Notes: generated by a model not told the origin, from the sequence alone. Shown: positions 25,101-36,265, numbered from the stretch's first letter. The stretch is 64,000 nt of DNA from Rhynochetos jubatus (GCA_027574665.1 CM050648.1:62704863-62768862); one strand, 5' to 3'. A program made the numbers and translations.

Positions 25101-28100
25101 ATTGCCAAAATATATAGCAATGGTCTGTGTGGGTAACAGCAGGGAATGGATTACCTGTTGTTGGAGCAGAGACCAGAGGTACTTTTCCCTACTTAGGGTC
25201 AAAATAGTGTTTCAAAAAGTGGGTTTTTCCTTTGATTGCTTGGCAAGAAGCAGCTATGCTTTTGTGTTGCGACAGACTGATGCAGACTGGTGAATACAAG
25301 GGAGTACACACGTTCCTTGACTTAGTTTTCTCTCCTGTGAGGCCTCTCTTGGCCAATATGGAGATCTGTTCTGCATAGGATTAAATTGCAGGATTGTTTT
25401 AGAGCCTTACCCTGTTTTCAGAACAGCCTGAAATAGCTGCTGTTACTGCCTCCTGCCAGCAAAACTTCACTTTGTTTCTGTATTTGAGGTTATGAGCCTC
25501 CTGTGATCTGTCTGTGCAAAATCCACCCCCAAATTAGTTTGTGTGGCTTTTGACCATTTCAGTGTTCACGACATATACTTGTGTCACTCCAGCACACAGT
25601 GAGCTTTGTCTTCTCCAGTGCTGGGAAGGTAGGAGCTTAGTAACGAGGGCATTTATGATGGTAAAACTTTAAAAGAGCTCCCTAAAGTCCCTGCAGAAAC
25701 AAAACAGGTGGGGATTAAAATCTTAATTTCTCTGGTTTGGTTAGAGCTGGATTCAGAGTCAGATTTGTACATTGAGTATGCACCATTATTTTGAATTCTG
25801 AGAATTCTATTTTTTTAGTAACACTTGCAAGTTTTCAAAGGTTTGCTTTTTCCTTAGTTGCTTTTTTAATATTTCTCCATAGTTGCCTGATGGTCAGGAC
25901 CTCCCACTGCCTCCTGTGATTCTCGGGGAACTGGGGAAGGATCCACAAAACCCCACTGTATGTTTCTATGGTCATGTGGATGTGCAGCCTGCCAAGAAGG
26001 AAGATGGCTGGAAAACTGACCCTTACACACTGACCGAAATCAATGGTGTGTACCTGTTCGTTACGCTTGTGGTGTTATTTGAATACATAAGTCAAGATTC
26101 TGAGTAGAAGGAAGCTCTCTGTATGTTTAGCCACAGCAAGAGGCCTTTTCCCATGAAAATGTGCGGGATAAATGCAGTGGCTTTCAGTCCTGATGACCGT
26201 GCTGTGACTACTGAGACTCATTAGTAGTTGCTTAATATTTGGTACGGAAGAGCGACATGAGGTTAATGCTGCTTTAAATATTCAATAGAGAATCCATTCT
26301 GCTTTAAAATTCTTGTTGGGTTGTTGGATCAGCCACGATCATCCCTCGCACCTCCTGTTCTTACTTCATAATCCTTTAGTACCTCCACCTGCCATGCTGG
26401 AGCGAAGGAGCTTTTGAGGTGGAAGAATGTGAGGCCACCCTGGGTGCAATCATCCTTCCACCACAGCCAGCCGAGTGCCAAAAGCTCCATTCACCCAAAG
26501 GACCAAAGTTAAGGATGGAGGGTCAGCGGAGTAAGACCAAGAACCCAGAAATCCTGACTCCTAGCCCTGGTCTATAGCCATTATATCACTTTTTTCCATC
26601 TGTTGGGACCAGTTCCAAACACCCTTACTGGGATAGCTGTTCTGCCCCCAGCGGGGACTGCCACAGATCAGTCTGGTAGTGGCAATTCACAGATGTATCT
26701 GTATATGAAACAGACTGATCTGTACGTGAAACCAAAATCTGTCCCTGTATATAACTGTACAGACAAATGCTCTAAAAACCTTACGTACCTAGACTTGCAG
26801 CTTCGTACTTGCCCGTGGTATCTATCTGTGGGGGTTTTGCTGCTTGTGGCCCGGGCTGGCTGATGTGCGCAGAAGCTGCATATTGTGCAAACTCTCCAAG
26901 CGTGTTTGGTGTGAACAAACATCACCTAAGAACAAAAGTAAACAGCAGAAACCACAATATGATGTACATAAAAGGGAGCGGAAAAAGGTCCCAGTCCACT
27001 GGGAAACACCCATCACCTTATGTAAAGCAAGTCAATGAAATCTTGATTCTTTTGGTGCTTCATTTGGCACACCACTGCAGCTTCTGTGGCAAGAGGATTT
27101 TGCTTGATTACATTGAAGTGATGAGTTTCAAAGATTGCTTAAATACTTTCCCCTTTTCTTTTTAAGGAAATCTCTATGGGCGTGGAGCAACTGATAATAA
27201 AGGACCTGTCTTAGCTTGGATAAATGCAGTGGAAACATTTAGAGCCTTGAAATTGGTAGGTATCCACGAGGAATTATTGTTGTTGTTATATCACGTCTCT
27301 CTGGCGGGATGCATTTACCTTCTTGGGAGTTAGACGATCAGTCTCTGTCCCAACAGACTACATGCATTTTGAAATACCAGCTTACGTCTAACGCTATATC
27401 CAGGGCACTGGTCCCGGTCCAGTAAGAATCCGTCCTTGAGCATTTCTCTTTTGACCGGTCTGTACGCAATGTAAATACGGTATTGCTGTCATTGCCTTGC
27501 AGAGGAAAACACACTGGGAGAAGCACTCAATATGCATTGCATATATTAAAAAGCTTTGATACCCTATACTCTTGAGAGCTTTTAAAATGGTAAAATAACA
27601 TATAGCGCAGGTCGTTCATGAAGATTCATCTCTACAGGTACATTCTGCTGATCTTTGGATTTGTCTCCCTACAAGTTACCTTCAGTTTACGTGTACGCAT
27701 GAAGAGAGGAAGTATCAAAACCAGCTCATACGTAATGGCCTGTTCTTTCAACAACCTGTTAGATTTAGCCAAGTTGATGTTTGAACGGGTGCACTAATCA
27801 AGTATACTTGCTTAGAGACTGACGTGTCTCTAAGAATCAAGCTTTTTCTTGAGTTACTACAATGACTGACATAATTATCTCTAAATCACTTTCAATATTT
27901 AATAATTTTGGCTTAGTTGTATCCCCAGTGCAAAGCTGAACCAATGTACAGACTAAGCTTCAAACTTAGTTAGTGAGCATCCTTTATGGTGAATTGGCAC
28001 AATGCATTTTGTTAGGTTGTTGAAAAACAGGTTTGTGCCTCCGTTATGACATTGTGGCACAAATTGAGCATAAGTCTTGACTTCTAAAGTCCTCTTTGAA

Positions 28101-31100
28101 CCTTCTGGAAAGCTGATGTTTTTCTTGCATGACCAGTGCTGAATTGCCTTCAGTGTCCCTAACCGCTAGCAAACACACCCATTGCTGTTTTCCTGCAAAT
28201 CAGCTATTTTTAGTGGCTATGGGGCTGTCTTTCCACATCTTTCCAGTTTTTTGAATCACTGATAGATATTTTGGTACTTTAACAAGTGAGCAAAAAGAAA
28301 TCTTTGTCATTTGAAGCCTTTCCCTAGAAAACAGCACAAACCATCAGACAATATTCATTAACGGTTTGTTTCTAATTTTTTTGTGGCCGTACGATGAAAC
28401 ATTGGTGAACCCATCCATAACAGAGTTTCATTTAATTCAACACGTTTGTTCCTGGGTTTAATCTGAGCATTGAATCAACACAGAAGACATCTTAAAACCC
28501 GTAATGAGAAAGAGAATTGGAATGGGAAACTAAGCTCAAATTTATTTATCCTATGGGACGTGTCAGCATTTCTAACTCTCACTATTATATAATAAAAGTT
28601 CTCTTAATTACCCTTGGAAATGCATCCTTACAAACTAGCAGGCATAGGGATTCGTGAGTGCTAGAAGGACAATTATAGTAGAATCACCAGCAGCAAATTT
28701 ACCGCTGTGTGACTAACTCTGGTGATAGATAACACGTTGGGAAAACGGCAGCAGTGGACCACTGCCAGGGGTTCCTCCATGGGCACTGACGGTGGGAATA
28801 TGAGAGGCAGGAAATTTTCTGTGGCAATGCAACTGTTATTACACAGACTTTCCAAAGCAATTAGAATACTTACTAGTACTGAGAGAAAGCCCATTTACAG
28901 ACAGACCAGCAAGTCTTCTCAAAATATAAAGAAAGAAAAAAAAAAATCACTCTCCTTCAAAAATGAAAAGTAGATAAAAATGTAAGGAAAACCAAGTTTT
29001 TTTGGGAAAATGTATGTCTGTTTATCACTGCCCTTTCTACTGAAGCAAGTTATATATCCTACATGCCCCTTTTAGTAACACAACATGTGCTGCAAGCCAG
29101 TCTGCTTTTGATTTTAAAGGTTTGTTTTTTTGTTTTGTTTTGTTTTGTTAATGCTTGTCCCTTACCCAGAATTCTCTATTGTTCATTTAGGCTATGCCAG
29201 TAAACTTCAAGTTTGTAATTGAAGGCATGGAAGAAGCAGGGTCCTTGGGGCTAGAAAAGTTACTTGAAGAAGAAAACCAGTGCTTTTTCTCTGATGTTGA
29301 TTATATTGTGATTTCGGACAACCTCTGGCTCAGCAACAAGAAGCCTGCTCTTACATACGGGAGCCGGGGAAATGCCTGCTTCTTTGTGGAGGTAAAGGAC
29401 GCAGGCTTATTTCAGTGGGCCCCTGACCAGCGAGCAGTGAGGTACCCGTAATCACATCTATGTCTGCATGTAGAGGAAAACTGAGATCAAGCTTAATGTT
29501 TACACATTCAGACCTTTCTTCCATATCCTTTTTTTCTTGTGCAGATTTCCCTCTTCATTTCATTTCAATTAGCCTTATTTACTGTCATTAACTTTTCTTC
29601 AACCATCGTTTCTCCACTTATGCTCTCTCTCCTTGTTCCCCTTCCTGTCCCCTTACTTTCCCACTCTTTCCACCTTGCCCCCTCCCGTTCTCTTGCATCA
29701 TCATCCCTATATCCCCCAACTCTCTCCCTCCAAAACCATTTCTTCTGCTGCTCTGCCCCTTTGCAGCAGATACTGCTTACGCAATATATCTGCCTAAAGG
29801 GACACGATTCCATTGGATCCCTGCATTTAAGCGCCACAGGATTTTTGTAACCCTTGGCAGCAGCAAATAATAGTGCACTGCAGTACATTCAGCAGCCAGT
29901 GTGAGCTACTGTGAAATGTAGAGCAGAAATTTCTCATTTGGAAACTTCCTGATGAAGCATAAAAGAATTCAGAGAGAAGATTAAAGAACTGGAGAACTAA
30001 AGAAAAATCTGCATTAACCTTTATGTCTGAAAAAGAATGAAATTTGGTTTTAATGAAAAGAACCTTGGCAGCCTTGATTCAAGTCTTCGCAGTCTTGGTT
30101 AAGAAAAATGATGATATTAAAACATCAAAAGTGATCTCTGCCTGCTACCAGACAGTTGGCTGTAATGAGATTTTGAGAAGAACAAACAAGTTCGTTGCCG
30201 GAAAATAGTTTATGATGAACCTGCATATGAAAATGTGTCTGGAAAAAGAACCCATTTAATAAACCAAATGTCCCTCTCTATTCTAAAGCCAGGCAAGTCA
30301 AGAGACCTCTAAATTCTTATTTGTTGCAATCTGGAATTAAGGTTGGACATATATTTTCTTTATGCAAAACAAGTAAGGTTCTTTCTTGCCTGTGTTATGA
30401 AGATTTTGCATTAAATGAAAAGGATGGAGAACTTGAATTTATTCTTCACTGTTAGAAAAAGTAATACGCAAGTGCTTCACTTACGTATTTAATCTTAGTG
30501 AAGGAAAGGAGGGAATGTAGAGGGACCCTTGCTCTCAAGCGCCTGTAAGAGCTATAGACCGCTGAATTTCTCTCTCTAGTGGTTAATAACAGAGCCCTAT
30601 CTTCTCTTTACCGAAGCAGATTGTTCCTGACGTGATGTTTTCCATTTTATAGACAGAAACACATAATCATTTTCTATTAATTTGTGACCTCGTTTAAAAT
30701 ACTGGAGACACCAGTTGCCGTGGAAAACAAACACTCGCAGAAGAACAAGGTAGGGAGTGTTTGTATGTAACCAGTGTTTTTGGTACAGGTTGAATGTGGC
30801 GGGAAGGACCTGCACTCGGGGACTTTTGGAGGCATCATTCATGAGCCGCTGACAGACCTGATAGCTCTGCTGGGTAATAACACACCTCATTGCTCAGGAG
30901 TAGCTGGGGAACAACACCAAGCAATCAGTCTAACGAAGATCAGTTTAACTGAGTTGAGTAAGGCAAGCCTAACTGAAGCAAGACTCCTGGGTTTCCAAAT
31001 CTCAGCATAGTTAGGGTGGCAGCAGCTGTGGAGGGGAATGTTCCCGGTAAGGCCAGGACCTCAGTCATGTGCCTGCTAAGCTGTTGCCAGTCACACTCAG

Positions 31101-34100
31101 ATGTCAATCAAGAATCATTAAGGATTGCTGGCAACCTGAATACATAATGTGCTGGGTTCAGTCAGGAAAGGGCTAACTCCCTTTACTCTGGTTGCCAGGG
31201 AACTCTGTTGCTGGACAGTAAGTGAAAACATTGATAAGGCCTCAGCTGGTGCTGGGGATGGCCTGTACTGAACTCAAGGTCTTTTGTCCTCTTCGGATAC
31301 TGTAGCTGACCCAGACTGACCAAGGCAGTATTTCATCCCATAGTACGTCATGTTCCGGTCTCTTGGGGTGGGGAAGAGGGTCCGGTAGCCATTACTCTTC
31401 CCCTCTCTCTCTCCCTTACTCCCTTGCTCGTCTCTCCGGGCACTTGCTAACCCTCCTGCGTTAGCTGCTTTGCTAACTCCTGTGCTGGCTCCTTCATGTG
31501 GGAGTTGGTGGGTTGTTTTGAGTTTTCTGGCCGTGTTATCAGTGATAAGGTTTGCTCGGAATCTGCTGCGTAGGCTCCCGGGCTCCGGCCTTCAGGCCGC
31601 GGCTCTCGGGCTGCGATCGCTCTCGGGCTGTGGTTCTCGGGCTCTCAGGGTCTGATTTTCATCCCTCAACATCTGGGTGTGCGTTGGTCACTGGATGGTG
31701 GGAAATTGTATCATATTGTATCATATTGTATATATTGTACTATAAGTTTCATTTTCTACTATTTTAGTTATTTATTATTAGTAGTACCTGTATACATTGA
31801 TTTAGATTTAATTAGTAAATAGTTCTTATCTCAATTCTATGAGCTTCCTTATTTCTTTTTCCTCCGATTCTTCCCCTCTACTGGAGGAGGGGAGGGGGAT
31901 TTGTGAGAGCTGCTTCGTGGTATTTTGCTAGCCAGAGTTAAACCACGACACATAATTAGGTAGTGAAACCTGACTTTCTAGTGCCAATTTGCATCTCAGT
32001 AGGATGATGTTTTCGTGTCAGCAGCTGGCCCTGACCCATCACACACTGCACACCAATATCAGCTCAGTGGTTTTCTTAATAAATACGAAAATACATTGTT
32101 AGGTGCCTTGATGGATACAGTTGTTAGGCTTACTTGTGGGGTAAAGAGTTAGGTAGATGGGAAAGGGTGTTGTGATTGCCAAGTGGAAGAAATAGGTCCC
32201 ACTTGTACCTTATTTTGCAGAAAGCCTGGTGGATCCCACAGGTCGCATCCAGATCCCTGGAATCTACGACAGCGTCGCTGCCCTGACGGAGGAGGAGAAG
32301 AAATTGTATGAATCGATTGAATTTGATCTAGAGGAACATAAAAATAATAGCGGCGTGAAAAAATTCCTCTATGGCACCAAGGTAAGATAAAATCTGTATA
32401 AATGTTCATCAGCAAGAATCTGAATCACCCATTTGTAGCGTTTATGTATCAAGACCACCTGAGAGAGATTTTTCAGTCAATGGCAAACTCAAAATACAAT
32501 AAGGGAGCACAGAGCATTAAAAGCTAAATGAAATTAATCTGCTGAAAATGTGAGCTACTGCATCTGGGGAAAGTGAGCCGAAATATGAATAATCAATGAA
32601 AAGGAATAATGCAAAACTAACAGTATTGCTCCCTGTTCCTTGCACTACCCCTTCTCTCCTCCCCTCCTTAACCAGCCAAACAAAATAAGCATGAAACCCC
32701 CTGCATACAGGTTACATAGTAGGAAAGAAGCTGTATTCAGCTCTTAAAAATGGGAGGCAGTTTTAGGCTGATGTGTTTCTGGTGTGTTTTATTTGTTTAA
32801 TTCAGATTTTGATGTCTGCCGAGCATGCCAGAAAAGCACCCAAAGCTATAAGCCTCTCTTTGCAGCCTTTCAAAATTATATTCTAAATGAAAACCAGCAG
32901 GTAAGGGCTGGCTCAGAAAGATCTCTCTGCACAGGAGTGGCAGCTTGGAAAATGGAGAGGGTTTTTTTATCACTAATGTAATTATACTGGTGTAAGTTCT
33001 AACATGGATGCTTTTATTTCCATGAAAAAGCTTCTGACTTAGCCTAAGCTAGACTGTAATAATAAGTAATACAGAAATATAATGTAACTACACTAAATAA
33101 GGTCTGTTGTTTTATCTATATGAGGATCAAGTGGTGAAAATTTTATGTGTACGTAAAGCTGAAGTAGAAGGAAAGGAGCGGCACCCTGGGGTTCTGCAGG
33201 AAGACCAATTGATAATTTATATATTTCTCCTTTCTTCCTTAGAACAAACAATTTTTTTTTTTGTGCTTTATTTTTTTTAACCTTTTTATCTTCTCCAGAA
33301 AAACAGATCAACGTGGTTGCTGAACATTATCATCTTACCCTCTTGTATTATTTAACCGCTCATTAGTAGAACTTCTTGCCTGGTATAATCTGGGACTGGT
33401 CTGGCTGAACTGCTCACGGGTTTCTCCTGTGAGTAGCTCTGAGATCAACAGATGGCCAGATCAGAAGTCATGCTGATTTTTCTTTGCAACAGAAAGTTTT
33501 ACTTCCGAGATATTTTAAAATAATGCTCCACTTTTCTTGCTGTGCATGAAAGGCTGTTCTCATCCAAATACTTATAAAGGTAAATGAACACTGACTGAAA
33601 GAAATAGTATTTTTTAAAAAACAGATATGAGCGTGGGTTTAAATTACAAACCAAACATTTTTAAAACACAGAGGTCTCCAAATACAAGTTTTAGGCTGGA
33701 ATAAGCTAGTTTCTTCACATCAATTTATATATTTATATCAATTGTGAATGGCTCCCTTGTATTTTCAATGTTGGAATTTTTTTTTTTTTTTTTTTTTTAC
33801 AGGAAGAAATACTTCTACACCTGTGGCGTTATCCTTCTCTCTCCATTCATGGGATTGAAGGAGCTTTTCATGAACCGGGAATTAAAACCGTTATTCCAGC
33901 AAAAGTGATTGGCAAATTCTCAATCCGCCAGGTCCCCCACATGGACCTTTCGGTTGTGAAGCAACAGGTAAGAGGCAAACCTTTTCTTTGGCCTCTACTG
34001 TGTAAACTACGTCCCTCTTTGCACCTCTCAGATTTACACCTGAGGTAGTAAACTGAATGTTTCTGGCACTTACCTGAGAGCCAGAGGTGGGAATGTGGGT

Positions 34101-36132
34101 GTAAGCTCGAGCTGCAGGAAGCTCCTGACTGCAATGGTTTTCCCTGCAGGTGGTGGAGTACTTGGAGGGTGTCTTTTCCAAGAGGAACAGCCCAAACAAA
34201 CTGAAAGTGTCTATGCCTTTGGGCGCAAAGCCCTGGCTTACTGATGTTAATGATCCACTATATAAAGCAGCAAGAAGGGCAATTAAAACAGGTATGTTCC
34301 TTCTTTTTTCCAGTTCTTAATGCACCTGCAAGTGTGCAGGAGAGCTGTGCTCATCCATAGAGCAAAAGGGATTTCCTGATTCGGTGCTCCAGTCACTAAA
34401 CCCCTATGCATCTCATTGGTTTTGTTGGAACCACGTCTTCCTCCACACCTTGTTGAATCGGGGGGTGCTTAAGAGGAGTAGCCACAAGACTTCATGTAGT
34501 TCTTTCGAGTACTGATACAAACCCAGAGGTTTGTGGGGTCCAACTGGTTCATGAAATTCATTGGCTATACACTCAATCCTCTTGATGTTTGAGCAGATAG
34601 CCAATATTTGGTAGCAGAAGAAAGCACCTTTCTTTCACTCAGTAATGAATTCCTCCTTTCCATGTATTTCAGTTTTTGGAGAAGATCCAGACTTTATTCG
34701 GGATGGTTCAACAATTCCTGTAGCCAGAATGTTTCAGACTATAACACAGAAAAGCGTGGTGATGTTTCCAATCGGAGCAGCCGATGACGGGGAGCACTCC
34801 CAGAATGAGAAGATCAGCAGGTTTCTTTTATTTGTCATTTTTGCGCTGTAAGAGAAGGGGGGAGAACCAAAATCCCTGGGTACCCACTCCTAAGTACTGC
34901 CAGATGGGAAGCTTTGCTCTCCAGTGGACATTCCCAGACTACTGTCTCTGGCAAACTTGTTGCTGTGCCAAGCAGAAACCAAACTTCACAACCTGTTGCC
35001 TCCACTATACATATACACATGAAGCGTTTACTCAGTCTTTAAGCAGAAAACATTAGCAATTTTCATTACGCTGCCAATGAAATGTGCCTCTGGTCTGAAA
35101 GACGATGATGCAGACGGGCACTCTTCCGTCACAGCATCCATTTCGAAACACGCTGGTCGGATGTATGCAGGATAATGTTTACATAAGGATTGAGATGGTT
35201 TTCAGTATAAATGGATATAAAGGTGCATTGCTGTGACAGGGACCAAAACTACTGTCATTATATCACAATAAGCTTAACCTTCCCACCTGTGCTCATTCTT
35301 TGAGGAGTCATGGTAAGACACTGTTCAACGTGTTGCCTGACCATTTGTGCAGCTTCCGAGTCATGTCACGTCGAGTTTGAGGAAGTGGAGAAATTATGCT
35401 AACTCCTCAATTTTAGTCTCCCCTCAGTATAGCCTCAGCCCTGGTGGCTGCAGACAATAGTAATTAGGGGACATAACACTGGAAAAAGGCCTCAGTGAAT
35501 CCTTCAGAGGAATGCCAGTGTCAGGATGTCCAGGGTTTCTGTGCACTTGGTCCTTTTTATGGGAAGCTGTTTCTTCCTGCTGTTCTTTGCAGTGTACATG
35601 AGTGAAAGCAAGCCACATCTGTGCCTTTCGCACAGGACAGAAAATTGAAGTCCCCTCTGTGGCCATTTATTTTGTCTGGGTCAGTTATGTTCATGACTCA
35701 GATTTGCCATCACAGTGGGTGTGAAGAGAAAGCTAAAACGCCGCGATCCTTTTCGCGTCCTTGGAGAGGTGGTTTTCCTCTTCTCCCTCTCCTGAACCAG
35801 AATAAGTCACGTTACAAGACAGTATGAGAGCTGACGGAGCGATTTCACATGCTATATTTGTCAGTAATGAATCAGTGATTTTTGTAATACTGTTTGTGTA
35901 GGGTTTTTTTAGCGACCAATCTTGCAAGTTTCTCTGAAGATACTGAAAACTTCACTGGACTATGTCACTGATTTGGACAGCAGAATAGCCTGACAGGGCT
36001 TCATTCTCTCTTTCCTTCTTTCATAGACACAACTACATTGAAGGAACCAAAGTGTTTGCAGCCTTTTTCCTGGAGATATCAAAGTTACATCGGCACCCCC
36101 ACAAAACTTCCAACACGGAGCCGAACAACTGA
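22077..36132 (+). CDS. CNDP1: CNDP1, secreted carnosine dipeptidase, 12 coding exons (complete)
   Basis: An M20A two-zinc dipeptidase that hydrolyses carnosine, anserine-like and related Xaa-His dipeptides outside the cell. Coding exons: 22077-22134, 23142-23197, 24203-24346, 25883-26045, 27167-27255, 29191-29391, 30789-30873, 32221-32381, 33803-33967, 34150-34291, 34673-34820 and 36027-36132. They sum to 1518 nt, i.e. 505 residues, close to the 507 of human CNDP1, with the frame open throughout. By the family pattern the metal and catalytic residues are H117 and D119 (YGHVDVQP), D150 ([10 protein letters not shown]), E184/E185 (EGMEEAGS), D213 (ISDNLWL), H246 from the partner subunit (DLHSGTFGG) and H463 ([10 protein letters not shown]). 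ESDSVQP, FYGH, AFFLE and the N-terminal hydrophobic segment mark it as CNDP1 rather than CNDP2. One N-glycosylation sequon is seen at N307 (NNS). The C-terminus has 13 extra residues beyond the human end. The first exon is the least certain part. Confidence 0.95.
23142..23197 (+). CDS. CNDP1: CNDP1 coding exon 2
   Basis: The acceptor is tgctcttcag and the donor AAG|GTAGGA. It encodes [19 protein letters not shown] (first codon split), matching the human VFQYIDLHQDEFVQ region. An upstream AG at about 23076 would also be possible, but the phase then does not suit exon 1. Confidence 0.85.
23781..24104 (+). other. CNDP1 intron 2: 107-codon open frame, unlikely a gene
   Basis: An isolated open frame within intron 2 (23198-24202). 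The product resembles no family I know, and the opposite strand is open as well over 23837-24244. I take it as a chance frame in intron DNA of higher GC content. Confidence 0.2.
24203..24346 (+). CDS. CNDP1: CNDP1 coding exon 3
   Basis: 144 nt, phase 0 to phase 0, acceptor gtcctgtacag, donor CAG|GTACCT. It encodes [15 protein letters not shown] and then an amphipathic helix [17 protein letters not shown], as in the start of the M20 catalytic domain. Confidence 0.95.
25883..26045 (+). CDS. CNDP1: CNDP1 coding exon 4, first metal ligands
   Basis: 163 nt, phase 0 to phase 1, acceptor tctccatag, donor AATG|GTGTGT. It encodes [18 protein letters not shown] and YGHVDVQP; H117 is a metal ligand and D119 the adjacent conserved acid of the M20 family. 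Confidence 0.96.
26663..26723. repeat. Inverted repeat with 13-base perfect arms, CNDP1 intron 4
   Basis: Arms ACAGATCAGTCTG (26663-26675) and CAGACTGATCTGT (26711-26723) are exact reverse complements around a 35-base loop. The loop itself contains a smaller palindrome, ACAGAT-GT-ATCTGT. A hairpin or cruciform could form. Confidence 0.85.
27167..27255 (+). CDS. CNDP1: CNDP1 coding exon 5, bridging aspartate
   Basis: 89 nt, phase 1 to phase 0, acceptor tttttaag (a non-C AAG acceptor), donor TTG|GTAGGT. It encodes [18 protein letters not shown]150 is the metal-bridging aspartate. Confidence 0.96.
27256..29190. other. CNDP1 intron 5, no feature besides a TTTTG repeat
   Basis: 1935 bp, AT-rich. 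A short TTTTG pentanucleotide repeat (about 29126-29148) lies 45 bp before exon 6. No mobile element recognised. Confidence 0.6.
29191..29391 (+). CDS. CNDP1: CNDP1 coding exon 6, catalytic glutamate
   Basis: 201 nt, phase 0 at both ends, acceptor ttcatttag, donor GAG|GTAAAG. It encodes [31 protein letters not shown] and [14 protein letters not shown]184 is the general base, E185 and D213 metal ligands by family analogy. Confidence 0.97.
29392..30788. other. CNDP1 intron 6, no feature seen
   Basis: 1397 bp with a pyrimidine-rich tract over about 29565-29770 (C/T-biased on the + strand), otherwise AT-rich. No exon or repeat family recognised. Confidence 0.5.
30789..30873 (+). CDS. CNDP1: CNDP1 coding exon 7
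   Basis: 85 nt, phase 0 to phase 1, acceptor tttggtacag, donor CTGG|GTAATA. It encodes [20 protein letters not shown] and then LTDLIALL. H246 of DLHSGT corresponds to the histidine contributed to the neighbouring subunit's active site. Confidence 0.96.
31148..31950 (+). mobile_element. Avian ERVL-like solo LTR in CNDP1 intron 7
   Basis: 803 bp from TGTGCTGGGTTCAG to AACCACGACA, i.e. TG...CA ends, flanked on both sides by the same five bases CATAA (31143-31147 and 31951-31955), a clean target-site duplication. It includes a GACTGACCAAGGCAGTATT block related to the LTR at 7.2 kb, and a short ATATTGTATC tandem repeat near 31707-31737. No internal retroviral genes remain, so it is a solo LTR left by recombination. 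It lies in sense orientation to CNDP1. The intact duplication suggests it is younger than the 7.2-kb copy. Confidence 0.8.
32221..32381 (+). CDS. CNDP1: CNDP1 coding exon 8
   Basis: 161 nt, phase 1 to phase 0, acceptor tattttgcag, donor AAG|GTAAGA. It encodes [19 protein letters not shown] through [14 protein letters not shown]. It carries the N-glycosylation sequon NNS (N307), at the place where human CNDP1 has RNSS. Confidence 0.96.
32382..33802. other. CNDP1 intron 8
   Basis: 1421 bp, AT-rich, ending in the T22 tract that serves as the polypyrimidine tract of exon 9. No exon or repeat family recognised inside. Confidence 0.6.
33803..33967 (+). CDS. CNDP1: CNDP1 coding exon 9
   Basis: 165 nt, phase 0 to phase 0; the acceptor AG follows a run of 22 T at 33777-33798; donor CAG|GTAAGA. 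It encodes [20 protein letters not shown] and then [19 protein letters not shown]. Same length as the CNDP2 exon 483-647. Confidence 0.97.
34150..34291 (+). CDS. CNDP1: CNDP1 coding exon 10
   Basis: 142 nt, phase 0 to phase 1, acceptor ttccctgcag, donor ACAG|GTATGT. It encodes [20 protein letters not shown] and then [11 protein letters not shown]. The intron before it is only 182 bp, the shortest of the gene. Confidence 0.96.
34673..34820 (+). CDS. CNDP1: CNDP1 coding exon 11, last metal ligand
   Basis: 148 nt, phase 1 to phase 2, acceptor gtatttcag, donor GCAG|GTTTCT. It encodes [20 protein letters not shown] and then [13 protein letters not shown], with H463 as metal ligand. Confidence 0.97.
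34821..36026. other. CNDP1 intron 11, no feature seen
   Basis: 1206 bp between the last two coding exons. No repeat family or exon-like segment recognised. Confidence 0.5.
36027..36132 (+). CDS. CNDP1: CNDP1 terminal coding exon with stop
   Basis: The acceptor is ttctttcatag. The exon encodes [21 protein letters not shown] and then the tail [13 protein letters not shown] before TGA at 36130-36132. Human CNDP1 stops right after LH, so the 13-residue hydrophilic tail is an extension in this lineage. Confidence 0.94.
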
Positions 36133-36265
36133 TAGCCCCTCACAAGAAAAACAGCAAAGCACTTTTTTGGTCTCAAGCTTTCTAACTTCTTGACCTGGAA
36201 AAATGTATAAATCACATATTTAGTGGGTCTGGATTGGTGGAAGAATAAATGCTGTGCAGTTTCTT
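36133..36265 (+). other. CNDP1: CNDP1 3' untranslated region (short form)
   Basis: A short 3' UTR of about 130 nt is implied by the first AATAAA after the stop. A second weaker signal (ATTAAA, about 36424) could give a longer form. Confidence 0.5.
36244..36249 (+). terminator. Poly(A) signal of CNDP1
   Basis: Canonical AATAAA 112 nt after the TGA, in the sequence AAGAATAAATGC, with GT-rich bases (about 36284-36298) downstream. Confidence 0.65.
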
